Source: Catonia carolina (taxonomy: Eukaryota; Arthropoda; Insecta; Hemiptera; Achilidae). From it: DNA of 64,000 nt. Below, piece after piece: positions 10,832 through 21,689 of this stretch. The stretch lies in NCBI GenBank assembly GCA_035578175.1, contig JAQMRL010000008.1, positions 59,762,541 to 59,826,540 on the forward strand. Reading direction: 5' to 3'. The stretch's first letter is position 1. Every line of letters begins with the position of its first letter. Position numbers and translations under genes: made by a program. The notes below the pieces were generated by a model, which worked only from the letters and a program-made list of their open reading frames with translations, was not told the DNA's origin and did not search any database.

Positions 10832-11375
10832 CAGGCAGGTGGAGTGTTAAATTATTTGCACTTGATCTGCTAGTTCCAGGGCTACAAAAATAGTTCTGTT
10901 TCTTATGACATGATCAGCCAATTAAATGACTGAAGCATTAACACTTTCAGCCTTTTGTGTATCAGTTTGCCTCACGAAAGAGTTTTCTCTGGGCCCGCGT
11001 GAGCTAATATGATGTACAGTTAAGTTTCATCATCAGCCCGTGTGTATCAATTTGATACGTGGGTATTAGTTACGTTCTGCATGCTGTGTACGTATCTGCT
11101 TCGCATTTTCTGTGTATTTAACGTATGAACAATTCCTACTGGGTTCTAGCAATAGATTTCAGACCTTGGGTTGGAAAAATATTCACCAGGTAGCAGCACT
11201 TGTGCCCGTGGTTTTTGCGTTCTCACCAGCTGATTGTGCATAGTTTTGTTGTTGTTACAGTTAACCTGCAAGTGGCTTGGACCACTACCGAAACTGAAAA
11301 ATACTTGTCTGGGGGCTAAAAGTGTTAAAGAACAGAAGAGATAGATGTGTAAAAGACTCTAGTCAGAGTTATCTT
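10826..11375 (+). mobile_element. Family C retroposon, split by a piggyBac-type MITE
   Basis: The 5' third (10826-10941) matches other copies to 'gactgaagcattaa'. The copy resumes after a 383-bp insertion at 11325 with 'ttaaagaacagaagag' and continues to about 11375, where it gives way to a jockey-type RT piece. The 3' half of family C, including the shared frame, is missing. Confidence 0.8.
10942..11324. mobile_element. piggyBac-type MITE with TTAA target duplication
   Basis: The 383-bp insertion is bounded by TTAA at 10938-10941 and 11325-11328. Its ends are inverted: CACTTTCAGCC on the left and, complemented, CACTTTTAGCCCCC on the right. TTAA duplication with short inverted ends starting C-A/C is the mark of piggyBac-class transposition. 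No transposase frame is inside, so it is non-autonomous. Interior features include the palindrome GTATCAATTTGATAC near 11045-11059. The host family C sequence is continuous across it once one TTAA is removed, as in the uninterrupted copies. Confidence 0.75.
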
Positions 11376-11760
11376 CTGACACTGTTTTCTAAACTGTTTG
11401 AACGACTCCTGCTATCGCGGCTTCAAGCAGTTGGAGATCTTTTTCTCCGTTCGGAGCAGTTTGGCTTTCGACGAGGGCATTCAACCACTTTTCAACTCCT
11501 TCGTGTTGTCACCGACTTCTTGGATTCTTGGAATCCAAGATGTCAGGCGCCAGACTACGGCGGTGCTTTTCGACTTTTGAGGTACTAATGATTTTCCACT
11601 CGAGCCCGGTATCCGCGCTGTTGTCTTCGCCGATGATATTATCTTATACCAATCCAGTCCTGATCTTAGGTTCAACGCACATAGGCTTCAACTTCAATTA
11701 CTGCTCCTAGTGGAGTTGTGTGACAGGTTGAAGTTATCTGTATGTAATAAATACTGTATC
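11374..11760 (+). pseudogene. Jockey-type reverse transcriptase relic with internal deletion
   Basis: The first part reads LTLFSKLFERLLLSRLQ, then SEQFGFRRGHSTTFQLLRVV (about 11380-11510). This is the finger/palm region of jockey-like reverse transcriptases ('..LSK.FE..L..RL...', 'eQFGFR.gHST..QL.rv'). After a short worn piece ending TTAVLFDF, the sequence skips to AVVFADDIILYQSS (about 11617-11660), the catalytic FADD box. The stretch normally between these two blocks is shortened, so there is an internal deletion, and a frame change is needed to join them. The endonuclease and C-terminal domains are absent here. Confidence 0.7.
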
Positions 11761-11764
11761 AAAT

Positions 11765-13140
11765 ACCGTGTATTTGTTTACTACATCATCTCTTGTTGTT
11801 TGTTCTGTAGCCACTATACTGTTCTAATTATATATCTTAATTTAGTAAATTAACGATTTTTTTGCGAATATGAGAGCTAACGCAATCGATTTGTAGACCC
11901 TGAAAACCCCTATACACGAATTTTCAGGAAAATCATTAGACCGTTTCGAGAACAGTTGGAGATACAACATACAGCAAGTTGTATAATATTTTAGGATAAA
12001 GGATTTTGTTGACGGAATAGAAGAATAATAATTTGGTATTAGTTTTTAATCTGTAAACATTGTAGAAGTTGATATGAACATTAAAATACCATGGAATTTG
12101 TTTGTATATGAGCATATTTACGTAGTCTAAAAACGAAAAGAGAAAATATGCAAGAGAGAATTCGTATTACAAAGAGAAACAGAGAATAATTGCATGAGAT
12201 GTTTGATGATTGCACGATAGATAAGAACAATGATAAGGCAAACACGATGGAGAGACAAGGCTAAACATGAAGTGAACTGAAGTGGCCGCGAATAACAGCT
12301 TCTTCGAGGATAAGCATCTAGTACTTTATCCACACTTACACTTTACGCAGTAAACCCTTCATCCCTTACTCCTTCCTTTTCCATTGAAACCAGCCCAGTC
12401 GTGCATTAATTAGTCGGCTAATCAACACAATTAGGCGTAATCGCTCAAGACACCCGCCAACTACGACTAAATTCTAACAACCCCCGCTTTCACCTCTTTT
12501 CCCGACAAACATTCACAAAATAACAACACTTTAAAGTCTCGCAGCGTACTTTATAAACTCAAAGTTTTGTTATTGTTACTTCCGTATACCACCTCGTTAT
12601 TTAAGTCACTTATTTAACAATTCTAGCAAGAGTATAATTAATAATCGTAAAACAAGTTTTGATTACATTACGCCAGACAGAGTAAATTAAGTCCGTGTAC
12701 CTAATTCATTTAAAATGATCGGTAGTTTACTGTAACTGCAATGTAACGCTATGGTTCGTTATTTCGTAAGAGAATAAATATATATATATATATATACTGC
12801 TAATGAAATTTTATATAATTCTTATTAAATAATGGTTAGACCAGTTAGTTAGGGTATACAAGCAAAATAATTGTGTAGATTTAATTTTTTCTTCTTGAAT
12901 TTCGCTTATTAGTCCCGTAAAATTCTACATATACTTTTTTATTCGGACACTTTTTCGGTATTTAGGATTCAACAGGATCTATACTATATTCATTGAGTGT
13001 TGTAAGTAAACATTTTTTGTAAATTATTGTTTCAGCCAATGACCATAGTTCTCGTGGTCAAATTACTGCCGGCTTACCAGTTCACATGTAAATTATCTTA
13101 GTAATATCTCTGAAATAATAGGACACTGGGTAACTGAGCT
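11765..13140. other. Unannotated stretch
   Basis: Contains a (TA)n tract at about 12777-12797. No gene recognised. A 68-codon minus-strand frame at 12127-12333 shows no domain. Confidence 0.5.
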
Positions 13141-13144
13141 AGAA

Positions 13145-13480
13145 CAGAGACAGTAGTGAAGTTCTGCAAGGTAATAACAGCCTCAGTCCTTCTTTATGGA
13201 AGTGAGTCATGGAATACCACGAAACGCCAAGAAAGTAGGATCCAAGCAGCGTAAATGAGGTTTTTAAGAAGGGTGAAGGGTTGCTCGAGGCTAGATCTAA
13301 TACATAACGAGGAAATTAGATCTGAGTTAAGTGTATTTAGCCTGAATCAAAAAGAGGAGGATTACCGTAATCAATGGAGGCCACATTTGGAACGGATGTC
13401 AGAGGAGAAAATACCCTTAAAAGTGACGGAATATGTTCCAGTTGGAAGAAGGGAGGTGGGAAGAACTTGAAGAAGATGGC
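13145..13480 (+). pseudogene. LINE reverse transcriptase C-terminal relic (tail family L1)
   Basis: The frame reads LLYGSESWNTTKRQESRIQAA, one stop, then MRFLRRVKGCSRLDLI with HNEEIRSELSVFSLNQK, then RNQWRPHLERMSEEKIP and VPVGRREVGRT. This order (YGSE.W, MRFLRR, NE.IR.EL, W..HLERM, GRR..GR) is the conserved C-terminal tail of a non-LTR element type common in insects. It is a 5'-truncated dead copy: the catalytic domain is missing and stops interrupt the frame at 13251 and 13468. Related relics lie at 19150-19490 and 45337-45867. Confidence 0.75.
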
Positions 13481-13484
13481 AGTA

Positions 13485-14065
13485 ATCGAGGTGTACGGGT
13501 TGGAATATCTCGTGTTTGTGTAGACGTACAGGATGCTTTTTGAGTTCGGAACAGACTTATGCCAATTTTTGATAGTAAGAAGAAGATATCTATGAAGTCA
13601 TATAATTGCTATAAATAAACTGTTTATCAAATACAGCCGCTTGTGAACAGTTACACCCGATTTAACGCGGTGTGCGTTACTTTCTTCTCTCGTTGAACAA
13701 ACTATAACTAGCTAAAATGAGTTATAGTTCTCCAAAGAATCATGGCCATGCACCCATTCATCAAGCTCATTGTGATTGGTTACTCTCATCAACTAATCAC
13801 GAAACGCTTTGTTTAACGTAACAATAATCAAATGGAAAATATTCCCGCCTTTGTTTCTCGCATTGCACCAGGATGTTACCGCTGATGGACCGGCCCAAGG
13901 ATGCGAAGAACCACCAGTGGGCCCCCATGAACGACATCCCCAGGGTTGGACAGGAGCACGCTCTCCTAAAAAAAAGGGTTAATGCACACACAACAAACGT
14001 ACTGCAAAGATCCCCAACAACCCGCTAGAGCGAACTATCAAGCCTTTTCTCCTTCAGTATTATAA
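13485..14065. other. Unannotated stretch, locally GC-richer
   Basis: 13860-13970 is GC-richer than its surroundings and has a 64-codon minus frame without a recognisable domain. No repeat partner was seen in the window. Confidence 0.4.
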
Positions 14066-14069
14066 AGCT

Positions 14070-14490
14070 TACTCGAGGTTCTTTCCGGATTTGGTTATTA
14101 ATAAGTAATAAAAACTTCATTACTTACAACAATTTATTTATTATTAACAAACTGATTAATTACAATACATTATTACGGTTGTAACTAGTAGTAAGTTACT
14201 ATTAAACTACTTAACTTAATTGTAGGATAAAGTGATTATAAATTGTGTTAAAATTTAGACTTACTTACTTAAAGAGAAAGTTTGACCATTTACAATCAAA
14301 TAATTAATTCCTTACTTATAGTTGTATTGTACACAATCAGAAAAATATGACACCACTTTTGTATATCATAAAGAGAAACTATTTCAATAGCGTCACACAA
14401 ATCGGTTCCTACTCTTTAACTTTACACTGTTCACGACAACACAACATCTACTTCTGGCTAAAAGAACTTCCGCTTTAAATAACCCACTGA
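14070..14490 (-). mobile_element. LTR-like segment, second diverged copy
   Basis: On the minus strand it resembles 4640-5035, with shared blocks at 'gtaaatggtcaa' (about 14286-14297) and 'atccggaaagaacc' (14078-14091). A TATA-like TATTTAAA is at 14474-14481 in the expected place, and AATAAA-type signals lie near its end. Divergence is high, and no termini or internal region were identified. Confidence 0.35.
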
Positions 14491-14494
14491 ATTT

Positions 14495-15555
14495 CTAAAA
14501 AATGTGAAGTGTAATACACACTAAGAATAAAACAGAGTTATCCAGGAAGCAATAACAAAATAAATTAAAGAATAATAGAACTGAACCGTTACTTTTCATT
14601 TTTGCTATAGTATAGGAAATCAACGAGTGAATGAAAAGAAGCTGCTGTTATGTAGAGTAATAAATTGCACCTGTCAAAACCCACACAAAAGCTATTTTCA
14701 AAACATAATTGGCCGTCTATTTGTCACAGTATTAATATTTTTAAAAAAATTGTCATTGAAATACCATCCGAAAAAATCACCATTTATCACTTCAAGTGTT
14801 GTATCAGTTATAAGGTTATGTTCATGTGAATGGTTATTCCAGTTTTGTCTTGCAATTTTAAAAATAATTTATTTTATTGCTACTAGCTATACAGTAACCT
14901 GTAATTCATTTTACCGTATGAGATTGTTATGTAGATCGTAGGAAGCATTTTGATAAATTTTATATTTTTACTAGAAAAACATTATACAAAATACCCTCTA
15001 AAAATAATGGTTTGTAGTATACAGCGGGAAGGATGAAGCCTGGAAACAGAAAGCTTTGGCCAATCTGTCTACCTGCCCTCTGTGCTAGGGTAAGAGACCC
15101 CTAGGGAGCCATACTGTGCGACACCGGCACTTCCAACCGTTTGTTTAACTCTTAAACTGCGCCAGTTCTCCGCGAATAAAATTGCCAATTTTATAGTAGC
15201 AATTAAAGGAAAGTACATTTTGTTGTTATACTGTAGTGAACGATTATGTTTTACCCCAAAAAAACTACTTGTATGACCATTGCTAGATTTGTAATCTATA
15301 CTATTTCAAAGTTATTTTAACTCCTGTCCAATTGAGTTAATTTTGGACGTTTTACAAATTTTATAGATTCTTTTAAGATATTGTTATATTCTCTAAATTG
15401 TTTGGTATCAACTAACACTTTCTTATCCATAAAATTAGTTGATATATTTACGATTTTTTGGGTTAAGACATGATCGAAACCTTTTCAACTCATTTGTGGC
15501 TGAATGTCTCGAAGTATGGTTTAGAAGATGGCGTATAAAAATTAGATAACCAAGA
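14495..15555. other. Unannotated stretch
   Basis: A 104-codon plus frame at 14627-14941 is rich in Cys, Phe and Leu but matches no family I know. 15015-15150 is GC-richer and may be another worn retroelement piece, without a motif to support it. Confidence 0.4.
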
Positions 15556-15559
15556 CGTA

Positions 15560-16095
15560 CCAAATGACCTTCACCCTTCGTCGACAAAATTGTCTGCAAT
15601 TATTTTCATTCAACCAACCTCTTCTGCAAGGAATGTTCGGTACCTTGGCTTACATTTAGACAGGCGGTTGACGTGGAACGTACACGTAAATCATAAGTGA
15701 CGATACTAAATGACAGGCTGAAACAGTTGTACAGACTATTAGCTTAACGTTCAAAACTAGCCATGATTTCAGAACTCTTGACGTACAACGCGATACTTCA
15801 ACCGATCTGGATAGATGGTAGTCAGATTATGGTGCAGTAAAGCCATAAGTCATTTCACGAATCCAACGTTTTCAAAGTAAATTTTTGCGACTGATTACTA
15901 ATTGTCCCAGTTACGTATCCAATAGAACACTACACACGATGACTCACGGTTCTCTTATGTCAACGACACATATCTAAAGTTGTACTTTAGATTCAGAGAA
16001 AAACTTCAAAATCATAATCCCTCGATACGCAATATGAATTCGTCGACCTACCAGGAATTCCACAAAGACGACTGAAAAGCCGATGGAGTAGAGAC
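15560..16095 (+). pseudogene. Jockey-type reverse transcriptase C-terminal relic
   Basis: Translated pieces in changing frames read VRYLGLHLDRRLTWNVHV (about 15638-15690), then ISELLTYNAILQPIWIDGSQ (about 15767-15825), SKAISHF-NVFK (about 15840-15880) and FRFREKLQNHNPS (about 15980-16022). This matches the thumb and tail of jockey-like elements ('v.YLGl.LD.rLtW..h', 'LYk..l.P.W.YG.qlW', 'R...kl..H.N'). At least five stops or frameshifts occur. It has the same orientation as the relic at 11374-11760 and could come from the same family, but the two do not overlap. Confidence 0.7.
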
Positions 16096-16164
16096 ATGAT
16101 ACATTAACACGACCCTTGACAGTTATAACGTCTACAAAAATATGAATTTAAAAATTAACACATT

Positions 16165-16329
16165 TTTATGTTCTCTTGTCTATATGAATAGGGCCTATAG
16201 GAAGGAAAGTATTGTTTTCATGTCGATTTTTCGAAATCGAGTTTTCACCGAATCTACACGTTTTCAGACCCCCTGAACCCAAACACGTTTTTAGCTATTT
16301 GTCTGTGCGTGCGTGTGTGTGTGTGTTTG

Positions 16330-16365
<36 letters not shown>

Positions 16366-16465
16366 ATACTACTACCGTACCCGACAAGAACATTTTTTAT
16401 CAAAATTGGTCACTTAGTAGTTTTTCACTTTTTTGCGATTTTCTGAAAATTCAGCTAGTAAGTAC
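16165..16465 (+). mobile_element. Family D repeat, 5' third
   Basis: Starts at 'tctcttgtctatatgaat' and includes the 'cccctgaaccc' segment (16268-16280) and an expanded (GT)n tract at 16300-16364. The copy is deleted after 'ttttgcgattttctgaaaa' (about 16435-16450). Confidence 0.8.
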
Positions 16466-16469
16466 AGCT

Positions 16470-17640
16470 ACAAGATTCGGGCTTTCCAATCTAAATTCTT
16501 AAGAACAGTTATTAGCGTCCCTTACTATCTTTCAAATTTAACACAAAAAAAAACGCTTTAAACATACCTTTTGTAAATGAAGTTGCTCAATTCTTGTATT
16601 CAAAATTTAATAGCTGACAAAATCTCCATCCGAATTCCCTAGTACATCTGCAACGAAGATACATACCAAAAATTTGAGTACTAAAGGGAAGATAGAATCG
16701 TGATCTGCTTACTAGGAAACAAAATAAAAATAATAAATAATAGAAAAAACCACAACTTAAACTAAAAGTAGTAATGTTAATGGACATTTAAATTTTGTTT
16801 CCAAATTATCATGTTATTTTTGTTTGGTACCTAATTAATGTATTTGGTCCACATTGGTCAATGAGATGACTTTAGTGGTTTATTGGGGTGGAGGGAATTA
16901 AGGGTTTTCTAAAGATTGTAAAATTTTCCTTACAATTGGTTCATTCAATTAATAAAACGTTTCGTCCTATTTTTTTTATACAAAGTTGGACTTTTGATAT
17001 GAACTATTGTTTACAAAACACTTTTTTGTTTATAATTAGCTTTGCCCCGTGTTAAAACATTTCTTTCAAAATCTGAACTATAAAATATAAATTAGGTTAA
17101 AATTTTGGCGGGAGTGAGTTCAATTTACAGTTCAAATGATCTAGTTATGTGCGGTATCAAAATGTAAAATGCGTCATGATAGATATTGTTTCATTATAAA
17201 AGGTTGTCGTTGATTCCTAGTATGTTACATGGTAATTCTATTTTAATAGATAGTGTATTAAATTTTCCACTAAAATTAATTGGAAAATTATCCTCAATCC
17301 AATTAGGTTACGTGTTTAATCGTATTTGCATTGACCATAATATTCAGTCATATTTGTGGAAAATTTGTATTTCTTTGATAATATGTATACGAGTAGGCTA
17401 TATCAGTTTTGCGTGTATGTTTATAATTTATTGTGTATCTGTTATGTTTTTCTAATTGTATTCTGTTTTTTTTACAGGTGAGTTGTGGAATTGCAATGAG
17501 CGTAAATGTTTTTCAGTTCAAGTAAGTTACTTAAATGCAGTCAAATGTCTTCTTAACCAGCAAACTTTATCCAGCAATCCCCTGATTACGACCAATTTTA
17601 TGAAGAACCGATTTTATTTTGGCTATGGCTCATGTATTTT
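16470..17640. other. Unannotated AT-rich stretch
   Basis: Open frames of 62-89 codons (17186-17455, 17456-17644) are Phe/Ile/Tyr-rich and look like chance frames in AT-rich DNA. No other signal. Confidence 0.45.
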
Positions 17641-17645
17641 TTAAC

Positions 17646-17722
17646 AGTCTGAAGCGACCACCCCATCTCTTACCGATCATTTCTTTTTTGTTGCGCCCGT
17701 GGAATATTAAAAGTTTAAACTT
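17646..17722 (+). repeat. Short interspersed repeat E, copy 1
   Basis: Resembles 36025-36115, with shared blocks 'aagcgacca' and 'gaatattaaaagt'. Too short to classify. Confidence 0.4.
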
Positions 17723-17806
17723 ATAATCTTGTAATTATGAATTATTGTAAACGAACTTCTTTGAAACTACTATTTATTAGCAAAATAATAAATTTTTATG
17801 TTTATA

Positions 17807-18592
17807 CTACAGAGTGATTTTTAGTCCTGTTACCCAATTGTTAATGTCTGGTAATATTTTTCTAAAAAAAATAAATTTTGTTTTGTGACACTAAGTTGGT
17901 AGCCCTACTCAACCAGTATGGATATGGCAGTGTGAGTTGATTCTCCTTGAGCTGTGTAAAATGTTGTGCCATTTCCGGTCGTGCTACGAACAGAATGTCT
18001 TTTATCCTAAAACAATCTCTTGTTTAAATCTGGAGGCTGAAGCTCTAGAACTAATCGTATGTGATACGGATACAATTTCAATTTTTTAGCAGCTTTCTGA
18101 GCACTCGAACATGACAAATCAACATTAGAGGAAAGTTTTTGTAAACTTTTCCATGGAGAATTGAGCAATCTTGTTTTCACATTCTCTTAACGTCATCTGT
18201 CAAGAGAGTTGGTCGACCACTACGTTTTCTGCTGCAAACAATACCTGCCTCAAAAAATCAGTTAGTTAGCGTAGAAATTGACTAGAATAGAGTGGAGGAA
18301 CACCAAAAAATTTAATTTGAAATGATTCTTTTGCACTCGCATACGATTTTGTAGCAAAATATTGTTCAAGAATGAAAACCCGTTGTTCTAGGGTAAAAGA
18401 CATTCTGTTCGTAACACAACTGAAAACAGCACAAAATTTTACGCAACTCAAAAAGAATCAACTGAAACTGTCGTATCTATACCGGTTGAGTAGGGCTACC
18501 AACTTTGTGTCACAAAACAAAATATCCCTTTCTTAGAAAAAAATTACCAGACATTAACAATTGGGTAACAGGACTAAAATATCACCCGGTAC
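17807..18592 (-). mobile_element. Fold-back mariner-type element
   Basis: The 786-bp element is flanked by TA (17805-17806 and 18593-18594). Its ends are inverted copies of each other for about 209 bp (17807-18015 against 18384-18592), including 'agtcctgttacccaattgtt'. The right arm plus centre, read on the minus strand, encode the first half of a transposase. The left arm repeats the 5' end of that same gene in reverse, so the true 3' end has been replaced by an inverted copy of the 5' end. Related architecture is seen at 21690-22582. Confidence 0.75.
18016..18403 (-). pseudogene. Tc1/mariner-superfamily transposase, N-terminal relic
   Basis: The start chosen is the ATG at 18403, giving MSFTLEQRVFILEQYFAT, a helix-turn-helix opening typical of this superfamily. 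An upstream in-frame ATG exists, but its extension shows no similarity. After frame changes come RKRSGRPTLLTDD (about 18225-18190), then LLNSPWKSLQKLS (about 18170-18130) and KLKLYPYHIRLVLELQPPD (about 18090-18030), corresponding to the GRP hook and the second DNA-binding helix-turn-helix. The DDE/D catalytic domain is absent and cannot be elsewhere in this element. Confidence 0.65.
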
Positions 18593-18599
18593 TAATAGA

Positions 18600-19145
18600 T
18601 TTCAATTAAATTACATAGATTAGATTGATTAAAAACAGTTATTCTAAACTTATAGCTTAAAATAAAATTAATTAAAGATAAAATATGGTCATCAACAAAC
18701 AAATAAATGAATAGAACTTTACCTATACACGAAATAACAAACAAAACAATATCAATCTGTTTCCTAGTCGCGGGCGAAACTTGTTTCCGAACACGAACCA
18801 ACGAAGCGTTCGGCTACTTTTAATAATGGGTCGTGATCATTTCTAGCCTAACTGAGAATAAAAAAAAAACAAAAGGACCGAAAATTGTAACTTCTACACA
18901 TTTCCAGAACAATCAACAATTAAATAAACAACGTACATAATTAAAAGTTTAAAGAGAAAACTAGAGAAATAATAATGGGCTTAACAACATAATAAAAACT
19001 TTTACTACCCAAGGAACAAAGATTGAACCAGGTCCGGCCACCTTTTCTGAGAAATACCTGTCAAACCCTATTCAGTAAAATTTTCTTACCCTAGGTATTA
19101 TATACGCTCTAACAGATCATTTTTTGTTTTAAAGTTTGGTGGTCA
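18600..19145. other. Unannotated AT-rich stretch
   Basis: No recognisable gene or repeat. A 69-codon minus frame at 18592-18801 overlaps the transposon edge and is not supported. Confidence 0.45.
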
Positions 19146-19149
19146 CTTA

Positions 19150-19492
19150 ATAAATTTTTTCTTCTTTACTTCACGGATTAGGCAGTGCTCCTTTTTTCGG
19201 AATCCACCTTTCCCTCGGGCGACCAACACCTCTTCGACCATTTACCTTATAATTCATTGCCAATCTAGGCAGACGGCTTCCCTTCATGCTTTCCAGTTGA
19301 TTCTGTATTCATTAATTTTCTTCTCCAGGCAAAATGTTTACAAACCTTGCCATGTAAGGTCAATTCTGATCTTGTCCTTAAGAATTCAGCCCTTCATTAC
19401 CCGAAGAAATTTCATGCCGCAGCTCTGACTTGGCTGCGTTCTCTGTGTGAAAGCACTCACGCCTCATTGCAATACATTATAACTGGCACCAC
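19150..19492 (-). pseudogene. LINE reverse transcriptase C-terminal relic (tail family L1)
   Basis: On the minus strand the pieces read SHRERSQVRAAA, then KFLRVMKG, KDKIRIDL, INEYRINWKA, LAMNYK and NGRRGVGRPRERWIPKK, then the 3' tail 'gcctaatccgtgaag' and a GAA-rich end (about 19155-19190). This is the same tail order as 13145-13480 and 45337-45867. Stops and frame changes are present. Its 5' end abuts the family B SINE at 19503. Confidence 0.7.
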
Positions 19493-19502
19493 CATAATTT
19501 TG

Positions 19503-19672
19503 TTGACCCGGCTGCATTGGCGTAGTTGGTAATGTGGCCGCCTCTCATTATGCGATCTTGGGTTCGAATCCCATTCAGGCACGGCATATTTTCATACGTT
19601 ACAAAAAAAATCATTTCATCCTTCACCGTCTTCATTAGCAGTAATTGCAGAACAGTCGGACGTTAAACCGTT
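19503..19672 (+). mobile_element. Family B SINE, tRNA-derived, full length
   Basis: The head has A box TTGGCGTAGTTGGTAATG and an exact B box GGGTTCGAATCCC (19560-19572), then a body with 'tcatttcatccttcaccgtc' and the 3' end 'cagaacagtcggacgttaaa' (19649-19668). The 51400-51560 copy has the same head, so these two belong to one subfamily. Confidence 0.85.
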
Positions 19673-19689
19673 TCTTTTCTTGTTTTGTG

Positions 19690-21685
19690 CTTTAGGATTC
19701 TGTGAATTGTCCCGCAAATTTGCTTAAATCTATTTATTTTATTCACGTCACATCATCAAAACTTTTTACTACATCAAAACACCGGTGGCAATGGATTAAA
19801 GCTCGAAAAAATTGTGGAAGTAGTTTAAGTACGAATTTCCGGTATTTTTTATTTTTAGTTTTCATGGTGTCTACTTGTAGTAAATAATAGCGATTTGAAA
19901 GAATAAGTTGAACAATTGAAATACAAGGGCATGAATTAGTATATTGTATAAATTTCCGTTCAGTTTCCATTCATAAAACTTTCATTTACGTTGTTTTTTT
20001 TTTTGTATACCGCATGGATCAATTCCAGGTCCTATATAGTTTAAAATAAAATGCGTAATGCATTGTAACTACTGTAGTATTAAATTATATAGTAAACCTT
20101 GAACTAAATATCTCGATAATTACACGATTTTTATCAGCCGGGAATAAATGCGTATACTGAACATATTGTTGTATGATTTAATAGTATATAATATTAATTG
20201 TAATAATCTGTTATTTTGTTATACAAGATTTTTTTATATTGTTAAATTACTTGTAAATAAACATAATAAATATATTAGAAAAATGTTTAGGCTTAAAAAA
20301 CAGGATGTTTTAGTATAAAAATTACACGATCCGTATTTCCTTTGTAAAATAACATTACATACTTATTTTTATTTGTATTATATATTATGACAATGCAAGG
20401 TTAATTTCAATTAAAACTGATCATATTATTTTGTAGTACACTAGTATTATGATAGTACTGTATTTCATTCATTAAAATTTATCCGTTCATTGATGATGAG
20501 AAGGATGTACCATTGTGCAATATACGAAACTTAATCTATACTTATTTAATTTAAAAATACCGAATGTGTAATTCTTCTTTAACTAAATTATTTTAACGTA
20601 TAATCAAACCCATTCAAAAATGTTGTTTGTTTAAAAATACCTTTTATACAAAATTAGTATCCGCAAGTAATTTTCTCGTTCTATTATTGTGTGTATTTTT
20701 AGTAATTTTCCCTAAGGGGTTACTATATTTTTTGAACTTTTGTAATTATTACAAAGTGTACGCACCTTTAGGGTTATTTAACTTTTTATTACGGGTCGTT
20801 ATCAAATTATTGTAATTACTTTACATATTGATACGTGATTTTCATCCCTCTATTTTAGTAGGGGTTGTTTGTTTAAGTAGGGGTTGGTTTGTTAACGATA
20901 AATTTTTGTTTTAAGTAATATAATAGATATCGTACATCATTATTTTGCAAATTAAAATTCGTTGATTTTTGAATAGGGCGTGCTATATTATTGTTTGTTT
21001 ACATGGAATCATTCTGATCTTCTTTATAAAACGTATTTAATGGTAATTGGTTTTTTTATGATAATTCGACGTTTAGAGGATTTATAGATCTACAAATTTA
21101 GCATATCTTCGTTATTTATACGGGGAGTGATGAATATGAATTTTTCAGACTTGTTCTCTTGTGTAAATTAAGGGTAGGAACAGATAGGTGCAGAAAATGC
21201 ACATAGTTGAAGAATGTTAAAGACTGGACAAACATGAGTACTCAATTTCTCTTGAGAGTGGTTCATGGTAGAGAGAGATTTACCAAAGTTTTGAGGTAAT
21301 CTTCAGTGATTGGATCGGCTCAGCAGTAAGAAGAATATAAAAGTATAACTAATGTGATGCCTACCTTGCGAATTATCAAAACTTTCTCAAAATAACAAAA
21401 AATACTCTGTTACAGAGGCGGATAACCAACTAGTTTCTGAATTTACTATTATGAGAAATAATTAAAAATGTTTTGGGATGAATAGCAAAAACTGTAATTT
21501 AATTAAATTTGAAGTAACCATTAGAAGACAGTTTTTTTCTAGCATCAGGGCAATTTTAGACCATATAAGATTACTTAAAACATTTCTGGAAGCTCACTTT
21601 ACAGCTCACCTGCTGTTCTGATTGTATTCTTTACTAAAACTCTTAAAGTCCGTATGAAGTTGCCTGAATTTGGTTCGGTTCATTG
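19690..21685. other. Unannotated AT-rich stretch
   Basis: About 2 kb with no recognisable gene, RNA or repeat. Open frames of 61-75 codons at 19702-19970 and 20627-20815 lack domains. Confidence 0.45.
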
Positions 21686-21689
21686 TGTG

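Noticed and set aside
14627..14941. 104-codon plus frame rich in Cys/Phe
   Set aside because: No domain, no upstream promoter or splice context, and composition expected of AT-rich DNA.
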